Of a stretch of 13,573 nt of DNA, positions 7,216 through 13,573 are shown in pieces; within the stretch, counting starts at the first letter, position 1, and every line of letters starts with the position of its first letter. Position numbers and translations under genes: made by a program. The notes below the pieces were generated by a model. The model was not told the origin of the DNA, did not search any database, and saw only the letters and a list, made by a program, of their open reading frames with translations. This DNA comes from Bacillota bacterium (lineage in GTDB: Bacteria > Bacillota > Bacilli > Alicyclobacillales > SLC66): the NCBI GenBank assembly GCA_021797415.1, contig JAJZZT010000433.1, positions 1 to 13,573 of the forward strand. Reading direction: 5' to 3'.

Positions 7216-9032
7216 GCCGCTACGACACGTTTGTAACCGATGTGCTGGTCATCGGGGCCGGCCTGGCGGGGGAACGCGCCGCGGTGGAAGCGGCGACGCA
7301 GGGACACCGCGTGATTCTGCTCAGCCTTGTGCCGCCGCGGCGGTCGCACAGTTCCGCGGCGCAGGGCGGGATGCAGGCGGCCTTGGGAAACAGCGCCATG
7401 GGCAAGGGCGATAGTCCGGACGTTCATTTTGCGGATACGGTGAAGGGTTCCGACTGGGGCTGCGACCAGGATGTCGCCCGCCTGTTCGTCGAAACCGCTC
7501 CGGTCGCGGTGCGGGAGATGGCCCACTGGGGCGTTCCCTGGACGCGCGTCACGGCCGAGGATCACGTGTACGACGGCAAGGTCATCCACGAGGATCCGGA
7601 AAGTGTGGGCCTGATCACGGCGCGCAACTTCGGCGGAACCGCCAAATGGCGGACATGCTACACGTCCGACGGCGCCGGGCACACCTTGCTGTACACGGTG
7701 GACAGCAAGGTTTTGCAACTTGGAATCGCGGTTCACGACCGCATGGAGGCACTCAGCCTGATCCACGACGGCGAGTATTGTTACGGCGCGATCGCGCGCT
7801 GCCTGCGGACGGGAGAATTGCGGGCGTACACGGCCAGGACGACCGTCATCGCATCCGGCGGATACGGGCGGTTGTACGGGGCGTCGACCAACGCGGTCAT
7901 CAATGAGGGCGGCGGCTTGATTCTTGCGTTGGACACGGGTGTGGTGCCCCTGGGAAATATGGAGGCCGTCCAGTTTCATCCGACCGGCCTCGTTCCGTCC
8001 TGGATCCTTATCACCGAAGGCGCGCGCGGAGACGGCGGCCATTTGCTGGACAAGAATCTGCACCGGTTCATGCCGGATTACGAACCGGCGAAAAAAGAAC
8101 TGGCATCAAGAGATGTCGTGTCGCGGCGCATCATGCAGCACATCCGGGCCGGATACGGAGTCGAGAGCCCGTACGGCGACCATGTGTGGCTTGACATCCG
8201 TCATCTGGGCGCGGAGCACATCCACACGAACCTGCGGGAAATCGCGACCATCTGCAAAAATTTCCGCGGGATTGATCCCGTGAAGGATCTCATCCCCGTC
8301 CGGCCGACTCAGCACTATGGCATGGGCGGTGTGCGCACCGATATCGACGGACGGGCTTACGGACTGAAGAACCTGTTCGCGCTTGGCGAGGCGGCCTGTT
8401 GGGATCTGCACGGCTTCAACCGGCTGGGGGGGAATTCCCTGGCGGAGACGGTGGTGGCCGGGAAGATCGTCGGTGAGCAGATTGCCAGACATACGGCGGA
8501 AGTGTCGCTGGATGTGAAATCGTCCCTGGTCGAGGAGCATCTCCACAGGCAGTTGGATCGGGTGGCGCGCTTGCGCGAGCGAAGGGACGGGACGGAGTAC
8601 GTCCATGAACTGCGCCGCGAGATGGAGCAGATCCTGAGTCGGCACGTCGGCATCTTTCGGACCGGGAAATCGCTTCAGGAGGCGGCCGACAGTCTGCGCG
8701 ACCTGCATGAGCGGACGAAGCGCATCGGGCTGCGCGGCGACGGTCGCGGCGGAGACCCTGAGGTGAGCGCCGCCCTGCGTCTGCCCGGCATGGTCCGGGT
8801 GGCCTACTGCATCGCAAAGGGCGCGCTGGCCCGGCGGGAAAGCCGCGGCAGCCATTACAGGGAGGATTTTCCGACGCGCGACGACGTGAATTGGCTGAAG
8901 CGCACGCTCGCTTACTGGCCGGATGGGGCCGATGAGCCGGAGTTGCGCTATGAATCGGTCAAAATAACGGAATCCCCGCCCGGAGACAGAGGATATGGCG
9001 AGGCATCCCGTGGTCCGTCGGTGAAACCGTGA
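7212..9032 (+). CDS. frdA: Fumarate reductase / succinate dehydrogenase flavoprotein subunit
   Basis: The catalytic subunit interconverts fumarate and succinate on covalently bound FAD at the cytoplasmic face. From GTG 7212 it is 606 residues. LVIGAGLAGERAAVEAA is the dinucleotide fold. RRSHSSAAQGGMQ carries the FAD-linking histidine (H46). DTVKGSDWGCDQ, KWRTCYTSDGAGHT and FMPDYEPAKKELASRDVVSR are nearly Wolinella-like. Active-site residues H256, R300, H368 and R404 are all present at the expected places. The Wolinella subunit is about 656 residues, so this one is shorter, mostly at the C-terminus. It overlaps frdC by 4 bp, and frdB follows 10 bp later. Direction in vivo cannot be decided from sequence; with low-potential menaquinone both fumarate respiration and succinate oxidation are possible. 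Confidence 0.93.
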   Translation: MSRYDTFVTDVLVIGAGLAGERAAVEAATQGHRVILLSLVPPRRSHSSAAQGGMQAALGNSAMGKGDSPDVHFADTVKGSDWGCDQDVARLFVETAPVAVREMAHWGVPWTRVTAEDHVYDGKVIHEDPESVGLITARNFGGTAKWRTCYTSDGAGHTLLYTVDSKVLQLGIAVHDRMEALSLIHDGEYCYGAIARCLRTGELRAYTARTTVIASGGYGRLYGASTNAVINEGGGLILALDTGVVPLGNMEAVQFHPTGLVPSWILITEGARGDGGHLLDKNLHRFMPDYEPAKKELASRDVVSRRIMQHIRAGYGVESPYGDHVWLDIRHLGAEHIHTNLREIATICKNFRGIDPVKDLIPVRPTQHYGMGGVRTDIDGRAYGLKNLFALGEAACWDLHGFNRLGGNSLAETVVAGKIVGEQIARHTAEVSLDVKSSLVEEHLHRQLDRVARLRERRDGTEYVHELRREMEQILSRHVGIFRTGKSLQEAADSLRDLHERTKRIGLRGDGRGGDPEVSAALRLPGMVRVAYCIAKGALARRESRGSHYREDFPTRDDVNWLKRTLAYWPDGADEPELRYESVKITESPPGDRGYGEASRGPSVKP

Positions 9033-9042
9033 GGTGGAGGTC

Positions 9043-9783
9043 ATGACCAAGGTGACAGAACGCAAATTGACATTTCGCATCATGCGTTACAACCCAGATG
9101 AACCGGAGAAAAGGCCGCATTTGCAGGATTTCCATTTGGCCGAGGAACCGGGGATGTCGCTGTTTGTCGTCCTGAACAGGTTGCGCGAGGAACAGGATCC
9201 CACGCTGCGCTTCGATTTTGTCTGCCGCGCCTCGATTTGCGGATCCTGCGGCATGCTGGTGAACGGCAGGCCGACGCTCGCCTGCAAGACGTTGACCAAG
9301 GACCTGCCGGAAGTCGTCACGCTGTTGCCGCTGCCCGTGTTCAAACTGCTCGGCGACCTGGCGGTGGACACCGGCGTCTGGTTCCGCGACATGTCGGTGC
9401 GCACGGAGTCGTGGATTCACACGGACGAGGTATTTGTTCCCGACGCGCAGGAAGAACGGATGGACAATGCGGTGGCATTGAAAATCTACGAGGCGGAGCG
9501 CTGCATCGAATGCGGGTGCTGCATCGGCGGATGCGCCACCGCGAATCTCAAGCCGGATTTCATCGGAGCGGCCGGCGTCAACCGGGTCGCCCGGTTCATG
9601 GTCGATCCGCGCGACAAGCGGACGGAACGCGAATATTTTGAGGTGGTGGGCAATGAGGACGGCGTCTTCGGATGCATCGGACTGATGGCGTGCGACGACA
9701 ACTGTCCCGTGGGCGTGCCGCTGCGCGATCAGCTTGCCTACGTGCGGCGCAAAATGGCGGTCGCCGGGTGGCGTTATCCCTGA
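9043..9783 (+). CDS. frdB: Fumarate reductase / succinate dehydrogenase iron-sulfur subunit
   Basis: It relays electrons between the flavoprotein and the haems. At 246 residues it has normal length. The N-terminal [2Fe-2S] domain has C61, C66, C69 and C81 (CRASICGSCG, then LACKT). The C-terminal domain has C154, C157 and C160 with C221 for the [4Fe-4S] cluster, and C164, C211 and C217 for the [3Fe-4S] cluster (CIECGCCIGGC, CIGLMACDDNCP). GAAGVNRVARFMVDPRDKRT and LAYVRRKMAVAG again resemble the Wolinella protein. ATG 9043 is preferred, with GAGGTG at 9031-9036 as ribosome binding site. A GTG at 9034 sits inside that site. It ends the C-A-B operon and is followed by a short hairpin. Confidence 0.93.
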   Translation: MTKVTERKLTFRIMRYNPDEPEKRPHLQDFHLAEEPGMSLFVVLNRLREEQDPTLRFDFVCRASICGSCGMLVNGRPTLACKTLTKDLPEVVTLLPLPVFKLLGDLAVDTGVWFRDMSVRTESWIHTDEVFVPDAQEERMDNAVALKIYEAERCIECGCCIGGCATANLKPDFIGAAGVNRVARFMVDPRDKRTEREYFEVVGNEDGVFGCIGLMACDDNCPVGVPLRDQLAYVRRKMAVAGWRYP

Positions 9784-9791
9784 TATTGACG

Positions 9792-9810
9792 GAGGCGCTG
9801 GGGGCGCCTC
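9792..9810 (+). terminator. Short GC-rich hairpin after frdB
   Basis: GAGGCGC (9792-9798) pairs with GCGCCTC (9804-9810) across five bases, eight bases after the frdB stop. Only TT follows, so it is a weak intrinsic terminator candidate. A second hairpin at 9869-9889, CTTGTCTG with CGGACAAG, is followed by TTGCCCTCTTT and could act as a backup. Confidence 0.45.
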
Positions 9811-10217
9811 TTCGCGTGAATGGCAGTCGTCCTGCCTGTACCCTGTCCCGAACCTTTTTGTGCGGCGGCTTGTCTGCGTTTCGGACAAGTTGCCCTCTTT
9901 GGCGATGGCCGCCAGGCCGGGCGTGTTTCGAATTCGTTCATGCAGTCTTCTGTTTGTATAGAGTCGGACGTCGTTACGCATAGTCCGCCCCGCTGACCAT
10001 TCATCCCAACCGCTCCCCGATATCCTTCTTTTGCCAATAAAAATCCAGCCATGAAAGTGTGGACATCTCTCGTATCGTGTTCACCGCGGGATGTGACCGT
10101 CCCAAAATCAAACGTGATCGAAGCGGTCGGTCCCATCCTTCTCCGTAGATCGTTGGTGTATCCCCAACCATTGTTGGGATGAAGGTTCGCTGTGATGATG
10201 ATCGGTCAACTATTTGG
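9811..10217. other. Gene-poor spacer with hairpins and an 11-bp inverted repeat
   Basis: I see no convincing gene in these roughly 400 bp. Two minus-strand frames stay open (9774-10136 and 10001-10231) but match no family I know and have no clear starts. TTCATCCCAAC (10000-10010) recurs inverted as GTTGGGATGAA (10173-10183). Near the right copy, GTTGG (10152-10156), CCCAAC (10163-10168) and GTTGGG (10173-10178) can form two mutually exclusive stems. This could be a decayed insertion or an untranslated region; neither is established. Confidence 0.35.
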
Positions 10218-10243
10218 GGAACCGAGTTCATTAAATGCGGGTT
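10218..10243 (+). promoter_or_regulatory. Candidate ECF-type promoter before the sigma factor gene
   Basis: GGAACC at 10218-10223 is the classic -35 core of ECF sigma promoters. After 14-16 bp comes CGGGTT at 10238-10243, a rough counterpart of the CGT-type -10. It lies about 30 bp before the sigma factor start, where an autoregulated promoter is expected. The -10 match is loose, and no good sigma-A pair is seen in the same stretch. Confidence 0.4.
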
Positions 10244-10272
10244 ATATATTTGAGAATGGAGGTGAGACGAAC

Positions 10273-10818
10273 ATGCACAGAGATGACGACCTTGCTTATT
10301 GGGTCGATGTGTATGGAGAGAAACTCCTCAGACTGGCACGGGTTTACACGCGTAATCGCCAGATGGCGGAGGATTGTGTGCAAGAGGCCTTAATAAGAGC
10401 CTATCGGAATGAACGTGTACTACAAGACCAATCCAAAGTTTTTGCCTGGTTGGCTAGAATTGTTATTAATGAATGCAAGCGAAGTATCGGAAAGTTGGCG
10501 CGTCGCACAGGCGACAATGACGAGTGGCTGGATTCCGGTGCAACAGAAAGTGCAGAGAGCAGCTATATCCGGCACTCTACTCAGCGGATTGTGCATAAGG
10601 CTGTCATGGGGTTGCCCGATAGATTTAGATTGTCTTTGATTCTTTACTATTTTGAAGATTGTTCTGTTGAAGAAATTTCAAAGATTATTAACAAGCCAAT
10701 CGGGACGGTTAAATCCCGTTTATCCAGAGGAAGACAACGGTTGCAAAATATACTTGTAAAGGAGGATGTGGACCTTGAATATCGAAGATCAGATCCAAGC
10801 GGCCAAACAATATCATAG
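10273..10818 (+). CDS. ECF-family RNA polymerase sigma factor
   Basis: A 181-residue extracytoplasmic-function sigma factor with regions 2 and 4 only. Region 2 spans about residues 14-55 (YGEKLLRLARVYTRNRQMAE, then DCVQEALIRAYRN). Region 4 spans about 116-168 (LPDRFRLSLILYYFEDCSVE, then EISKIINKPIGTVKSRLSRG with its helix-turn-helix). ATG 10273 is preceded by GGAGGTGAG at 10258-10266; an in-frame ATG at 10195 would add a non-homologous leader. The 3' end overlaps the next gene by 44 bp, which indicates a sigma/anti-sigma pair. A GGAACC element upstream hints at autoregulation. Codons and base composition are clearly richer in A+T than in the frd or cys genes (TTT, ATT, AAG, AAA frequent), consistent with acquisition from elsewhere or relaxed composition. 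The signal sensed is unknown. Confidence 0.9.
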   Translation: MHRDDDLAYWVDVYGEKLLRLARVYTRNRQMAEDCVQEALIRAYRNERVLQDQSKVFAWLARIVINECKRSIGKLARRTGDNDEWLDSGATESAESSYIRHSTQRIVHKAVMGLPDRFRLSLILYYFEDCSVEEISKIINKPIGTVKSRLSRGRQRLQNILVKEDVDLEYRRSDPSGQTIS

Positions 10819-11551
10819 GTCACTCCCGATCGATCTGGAGTCGTTCAGTGACCACGTGTTAACCGCCAATAAGTTGTATCAGAACCCCTCAGTCTCACAA
10901 CGCAAAGGCAGACTAATGAGAAAAACTTTGCCGATAGTCGTTGCTGTGTTGGCTTCCGCCGGGTTATTTGGATTCACAGCCGCCAAGTTGCAATGGTTTG
11001 GCACCAACGTGACTATGGACAGTGTCGGGGGAAACATTTCAGCGCTTCAGACCCCTCTTGAATCTTGGACCAATACAAAACAGGATTGGCACATTCAGAA
11101 CCCGCTGACATTACAGGAAGCTCGGACGGAGTCCAGCTATCCCATACGGGAGCCCTCCCAAATCCCTGACTGGACATTGGTACAAAGTTTCGGTTGGGGC
11201 ACCCCAATTACTAAGACGGGCGTCAATGGGACTGTTAGTCATTCAACAGGTCCGGTACAATTTTTGAGTTTTTGGACCAACACAGGCGGGGGGAAAATTG
11301 CTGTCCAACAACATCTATCCAATATCGTTCCCGGTTGGACCAATGTCGGATTTCCGGCGGGATCTTACCAGATTGATTCTTTTAAACCAGACCTTGCTGT
11401 CATGATGAACCTTCATAACGGTCGGTTAGAATTGGCTGTATTCCACATAGAAAAAAATAAAAGGGTTTCTGAACTCGACTTTTATGGCACAACGTCTGCA
11501 AGTACCCTTGAGTCATTTGCTAAAGATTATCTAGGTCCTCCGAAGGATTGA
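10775..11551 (+). CDS. Membrane-anchored anti-sigma-like protein
   Basis: A 258-residue protein overlapping the sigma gene. About 50 cytoplasmic residues (MNIEDQIQAAKQYHRSLPID first) precede one hydrophobic helix (about 52-70, LPIVVAVLASAGLFGF), followed by an extracellular domain of about 185 residues with PDWTLVQSFGWGTP and VSELDFYGTT. The layout and position suggest it holds the ECF sigma factor inactive until an envelope signal arrives. The HxxxCxxC motif of zinc anti-sigma factors is absent. The outer domain vaguely recalls the DUF4367-type domains of Bacillus anti-sigma-like proteins, but I cannot assign it firmly. TTG 10775 is chosen because AAAGGAGG at 10758-10765 is nine bases away; ATG 10766 touches that site. 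An imperfect stem (11533-11567, AGGTCC with GGACCT) at the 3' end could be a weak terminator. Confidence 0.75.
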   Translation: MNIEDQIQAAKQYHRSLPIDLESFSDHVLTANKLYQNPSVSQRKGRLMRKTLPIVVAVLASAGLFGFTAAKLQWFGTNVTMDSVGGNISALQTPLESWTNTKQDWHIQNPLTLQEARTESSYPIREPSQIPDWTLVQSFGWGTPITKTGVNGTVSHSTGPVQFLSFWTNTGGGKIAVQQHLSNIVPGWTNVGFPAGSYQIDSFKPDLAVMMNLHNGRLELAVFHIEKNKRVSELDFYGTTSASTLESFAKDYLGPPKD

Positions 11552-11756
11552 TTTGGTTGTCGGACCTGTTTAAAAAGGGGGCAGGGTTGACGCGCGCAGT
11601 GCAAGGGAACAGTCAGAAATGCGGACCCAGGGGTTGGAGGGTATTCGCGATTGGAGAGAATGTCGGAGACTCTGCACGGGGAAGGAATCGCCGCCACGAC
11701 AGACGGTGCATGCAGAGCGCGTTGTAAGAAAGTTCCTTTTTATCTATATTCTCATA
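11552..11756. other. Non-coding spacer, no recognised content
   Basis: About 200 bp between the anti-sigma-like gene and the strong promoter. A short plus-strand frame (11619-11819) is open but has no ribosome binding site, odd composition, and ends inside the palindrome. I see no RNA gene or mobile element here. Confidence 0.5.
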
Positions 11757-11785
11757 TTGACAGATACACAGGCAAAGGATATCAT
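11757..11785 (+). promoter_or_regulatory. Near-consensus sigma-A promoter running into the 38-bp palindrome
   Basis: TTGACA (11757-11762) is a perfect -35, and TATCAT (11780-11785) matches the -10 consensus at five of six bases, with exactly 17 bp between. It is the best promoter in the window. The -10 overlaps the left edge of the palindrome, and transcription would start within it, at about 11792. No gene with a good ribosome binding site follows for about 500 bp, so the product is either a long leader for the transporter gene or a small RNA. Confidence 0.65.
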
Positions 11786-11819
11786 CTGGTTAATTCAAAC
11801 GTTTGAATTAACCAGATGA
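11782..11819. repeat. Perfect 38-bp palindrome centred on AAACGTTT
   Basis: The left half starts TCATCTGGTTAATTCAAAC at 11782 and the right half, GTTTGAATTAACCAGATGA, ends at 11819. All 19 pairs match with no loop, around the axis between 11800 and 11801. The centre CAAACGTTTG has the CG-centred symmetry of LacI-family operators, but 38 bp is longer than such operators usually need. Other readings are two abutted terminal inverted repeats of a mobile element or a cruciform-forming site. Confidence 0.9.
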
Positions 11820-11930
11820 ACCCGTCCGACTCGAACATTGCCGGAGAAAACTCCCGAGCGTAATGTCGATGTTCGACAGGGGCTGCAAAAAGGTACGGAA
11901 TGGTTTTGTGGAATTCGCAAAGGGGCGTGT

Positions 11931-12000
11931 ATTCTGCAGAGCCGAGAAAGTCCGCATAGCCGAGAAATTCTGCATAGCCGAGAAAGTCCGCAGAGCCGAG
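11931..12000. repeat. Four tandem 18-bp repeats
   Basis: The units start at 11931, 11949, 11967 and 11985. They alternate between ATTCTGCAKAGCCGAGAA and AGTCCGCAKAGCCGAGAA (K is G or T), the last lacking its final AA. The alternation means a 36-bp unit was duplicated after an earlier 18-bp duplication. Because 18 is a multiple of three, both strands stay open across them. The plus frame 11863-12024 would encode AEKVRI-AEKFCI-AEKVRR and a minus frame (12045 to 11782) would encode ADFLGY-type hexapeptides. Neither frame has a ribosome binding site I trust. Confidence 0.85.
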
Positions 12001-12028
12001 TTTAGACCAGCGCCTTGGCCGTGAATGG

Positions 12029-12046
12029 AAGCGCTTGTGGTACACT
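12029..12046 (+). promoter_or_regulatory. Extended -10 promoter with AAGCGCTT palindrome before the transporter gene
   Basis: TGGTACACT at 12038-12046 is an extended -10 element; TTGGCC at 12015-12020 would be a -35 with a long 20-bp spacer. Directly upstream lies the perfect palindrome AAGCGCTT (12029-12036) inside TGGAAGCGCTTGTG, which partly matches the catabolite-responsive element bound by CcpA. The position would suit repression. The match is incomplete at the right flank. Confidence 0.4.
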
Positions 12047-12309
12047 GTGTGGATCGACCGGGATTCTCCCGCGTTCTATGTAACCATGGATCATGTGAGA
12101 ACCAGGTAGATTAATCGTGTGAAGTAAATAAGGGGGTGAAACATAGACGGTCATGACGTAGGCCCGTCACCTGCGGCAAGAGGAAAATTCACTGGGGAAC
12201 ATGTGATAAACCGAAAGTTCACCGCGAGTTCCGCGATAGCGACCGGCGGAGGAGTCGACCGACACAAGCATTGCCAGATAGTTTCATCTTTTAAAATGGG
12301 GGAATGATC
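12047..12309 (+). other. Long leader with an open frame ending at the transporter gene start
   Basis: This 260-nt stretch precedes the substrate-binding protein. A strong ribosome-binding-like AGGGGGTGA (12131-12139) is followed by ATA GAC GGT at 12143, and that frame stays open to the TGA at 12305, which overlaps ATG 12304 (ATGA). There is no ATG, GTG or TTG before GTG 12203. Its first residues would be DGHDVGPSPAARGKF, which I do not recognise. Small stems such as TGACG/CGTCA (12154-12169) occur, but no riboswitch class I know fits. Confidence 0.3.
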
Positions 12310-13573
12310 GTGCTGCAAAAAACACGCAAGATGGCGCTGTCGGCGTTGGCGACGGGAGTTCTGACCGCCGCGTCCCTGGGAATGAGTCCGGCTTTCGCGC
12401 AAACATCCGCATCGGGAGCGCCGCTCGTCATCGTGCCGGGCCCCGCCGGAACCTTTCAGGAGAACTTCAATCCATTTTCCAAAGCGCTCGTCGGCACCAT
12501 GGGATTGATCTATCAGCCGCTTTTCTATTTTCACACGCATTCTTCCGGGGTGACGCCCATCCTTGGCACGTCGTTCGCGTGGTCGAACCACGACAGGACG
12601 CTGACGGTTCAACTGCGCCACGGCGTGCACTGGTCGGACGGGCAGCTCTTCACGGCGAAGGACGTCGTGTATTCGTTCCTGATCCGTAAACGCTTTCCGC
12701 AATTGGATACCAGCGGAGTCTGGCAGTATCTCTCCGCTGTGAAAGCCGTCGGTCTTTACTCAGTGCAATTTCAGTTCAAACAGGTGGATGTCCCGTATCA
12801 ATGGTACATTCTGGGTCAGACGCCGATCATCCCGGAGCACGTGTGGGCCAAGGTGTCTAATCCGACCACCACGCTGAATCTGCACCCGGTCGGCACCGGT
12901 CCTTACCTGGTCAATTCGTTCAATCCGGAGGAGTATACGTTTGTCGCCAATCCGCACTATTGGGGCGGCAAACTGGCGGTGCACGAACTCCAGTTTCCCG
13001 CCTACACAAGCAATACGAGCATCGCCGGCGGACTCGTGCAGGGCCGGATCGACTGGGCCAGCATCTTCATCCCGAACATCCAGCGGGTTTACGTCAACGC
13101 CAATCCGAAGACGAACCACTACTACTTCGCGGGCGGTTCGACCCTGATGTTGTACACCAATTTCAAGGATCCGCTGCTGTCCATGCTGCCTGTGCGCGAA
13201 GCGATCAGCCTGGCGATCAACCGCCAGAAGATCAACGCGGCCGATTATTACTACTCGCCGGTCGCCAACGCGTTTGATATGCTGGCCGCGACGACCAAGG
13301 GCTGGCTGTCCCCGACGCTGGCCAAGCAGTACCGGGGCGCGTTGCAGTACAACCCGGCCAAGGCCGTGGCCATTCTCAAAAAGGCGGGCTTCAAGAAAAA
13401 TGCGCAGGGCATTTTCGTGTCGCCTTCGGGGAAACCGTTGTCATTCACCATGCAGGTGGTCTCGACATACTCGGAGTGGGTGGCGATGGCCGCGATTCTT
13501 TCGTCCGAGTTGCGCAATGTGGGCATCAATGTGACGGTGCAGGGCGAGTCGTCCAGCCTGTACGGCAACAATC
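12310..13573 (+). CDS. ABC transporter substrate-binding protein, family 5 (3' end outside window)
   Basis: This is an extracellular solute-binding protein of the oligopeptide/dipeptide/nickel type (SBP_bac_5). About 421 codons are visible of a usual 500-600. A signal peptide, MLQKTRKMALSALATGVLTA onward, ends in SPAFA|QT at about residue 30, a signal peptidase I site. There is no lipobox cysteine, unusual for a Gram-positive binding protein that must stay at the surface. Family signatures include LRHGVHWSDGQLFTAKDVVY, NPHYWGG and VREAISLAINRQKI. GTG 12310 is preferred since GGGGG at 12298-12302 gives good spacing; ATG 12304 touches that site. Permease and ATPase genes presumably follow outside the window. 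The ligand cannot be told. Composition returns to GC-rich here. Confidence 0.88.
   Translation, partial: MLQKTRKMALSALATGVLTAASLGMSPAFAQTSASGAPLVIVPGPAGTFQENFNPFSKALVGTMGLIYQPLFYFHTHSSGVTPILGTSFAWSNHDRTLTVQLRHGVHWSDGQLFTAKDVVYSFLIRKRFPQLDTSGVWQYLSAVKAVGLYSVQFQFKQVDVPYQWYILGQTPIIPEHVWAKVSNPTTTLNLHPVGTGPYLVNSFNPEEYTFVANPHYWGGKLAVHELQFPAYTSNTSIAGGLVQGRIDWASIFIPNIQRVYVNANPKTNHYYFAGGSTLMLYTNFKDPLLSMLPVREAISLAINRQKINAADYYYSPVANAFDMLAATTKGWLSPTLAKQYRGALQYNPAKAVAILKKAGFKKNAQGIFVSPSGKPLSFTMQVVSTYSEWVAMAAILSSELRNVGINVTVQGESSSLYGNN

Noticed and set aside
10001..10231. Minus-strand frame ending LSWLDFYWQKKDIGERLG
   Set aside because: Looks somewhat protein-like, but no family was recognised, the start is poor and overlapping frames are equally open; treated as spacer.
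11619..11819. 66-codon plus-strand frame
   Set aside because: No ribosome binding site, no similarity, and its end is encoded by the palindrome.
11931..12000. Possible CRISPR array
   Set aside because: Repeats are directly adjacent with no unique spacers and no cas genes nearby.
11782..12045. 87-codon minus-strand frame with ADFLGY hexapeptides
   Set aside because: Kept open by the 18-bp repeats and ending in the palindrome; no good ribosome binding site. Reported only as a property of the repeats.
12151..12702. Minus-strand frame across the transporter start
   Set aside because: Antisense of the signal peptide and N-terminus of a well-recognised binding protein; no motifs.

Overview
The window looks like chromosomal DNA of a GC-rich Gram-positive bacterium. 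Most genes have strong GGAGG-type ribosome binding sites, several starts are GTG or TTG, and many operon junctions overlap by 4 bp (TTGA, ATGA, GTGA). A member of the Bacillota, perhaps Alicyclobacillaceae-like, is my inference; nothing here fixes the genus.

Left part (1-5030): the decayed remains of a small PH-like-domain gene (56-363) are followed by an assimilatory sulfate reduction operon. It runs cysH (APS/PAPS reductase), cysI (sulfite reductase hemoprotein), a CbiX/SirB-type sirohydrochlorin chelatase and cysK (cysteine synthase). The layout is a logical path from activated sulfate to sulfite, sulfide and cysteine, with the chelatase supplying the siroheme that CysI needs. The cysH promoter carries three copies of an ATTCCGAC-type motif. 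CysI has an unusual repeat-built loop insertion. The chelatase reading frame runs about 155 bp into cysK. A perfect 14-bp hairpin closes the operon.

Middle part (5031-9810): a LacI-family regulator is followed, after a short promoter region, by a small zinc-ribbon-like protein and a three-gene frdC-frdA-frdB operon. These three subunits resemble the di-heme quinol:fumarate reductase of Wolinella/Campylobacter much more than the Bacillus succinate dehydrogenase. The four haem-ligand histidines and two functionally important glutamates of the Wolinella cytochrome b subunit appear at matching positions.

Right part (9811-13573): base composition becomes visibly richer in A+T. After about 460 bp without a convincing gene comes an ECF sigma factor overlapping a membrane-anchored, anti-sigma-like protein, with an ECF-like GGAACC element upstream. 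Next is about 750 bp with no convincing gene but dense signals: a near-consensus promoter (TTGACA-17-TATCAT) running into a perfect 38-bp palindrome centred on AAACGTTT, four 18-bp tandem repeats, a second promoter with an AAGCGCTT palindrome, and a leader containing an open frame that ends at the next gene. The window closes inside a secreted family-5 (oligopeptide/nickel-type) ABC transporter substrate-binding protein that lacks a lipobox.

The most unexplained parts are the 11757-12307 regulatory/repeat island and the CysI repeat insertion.
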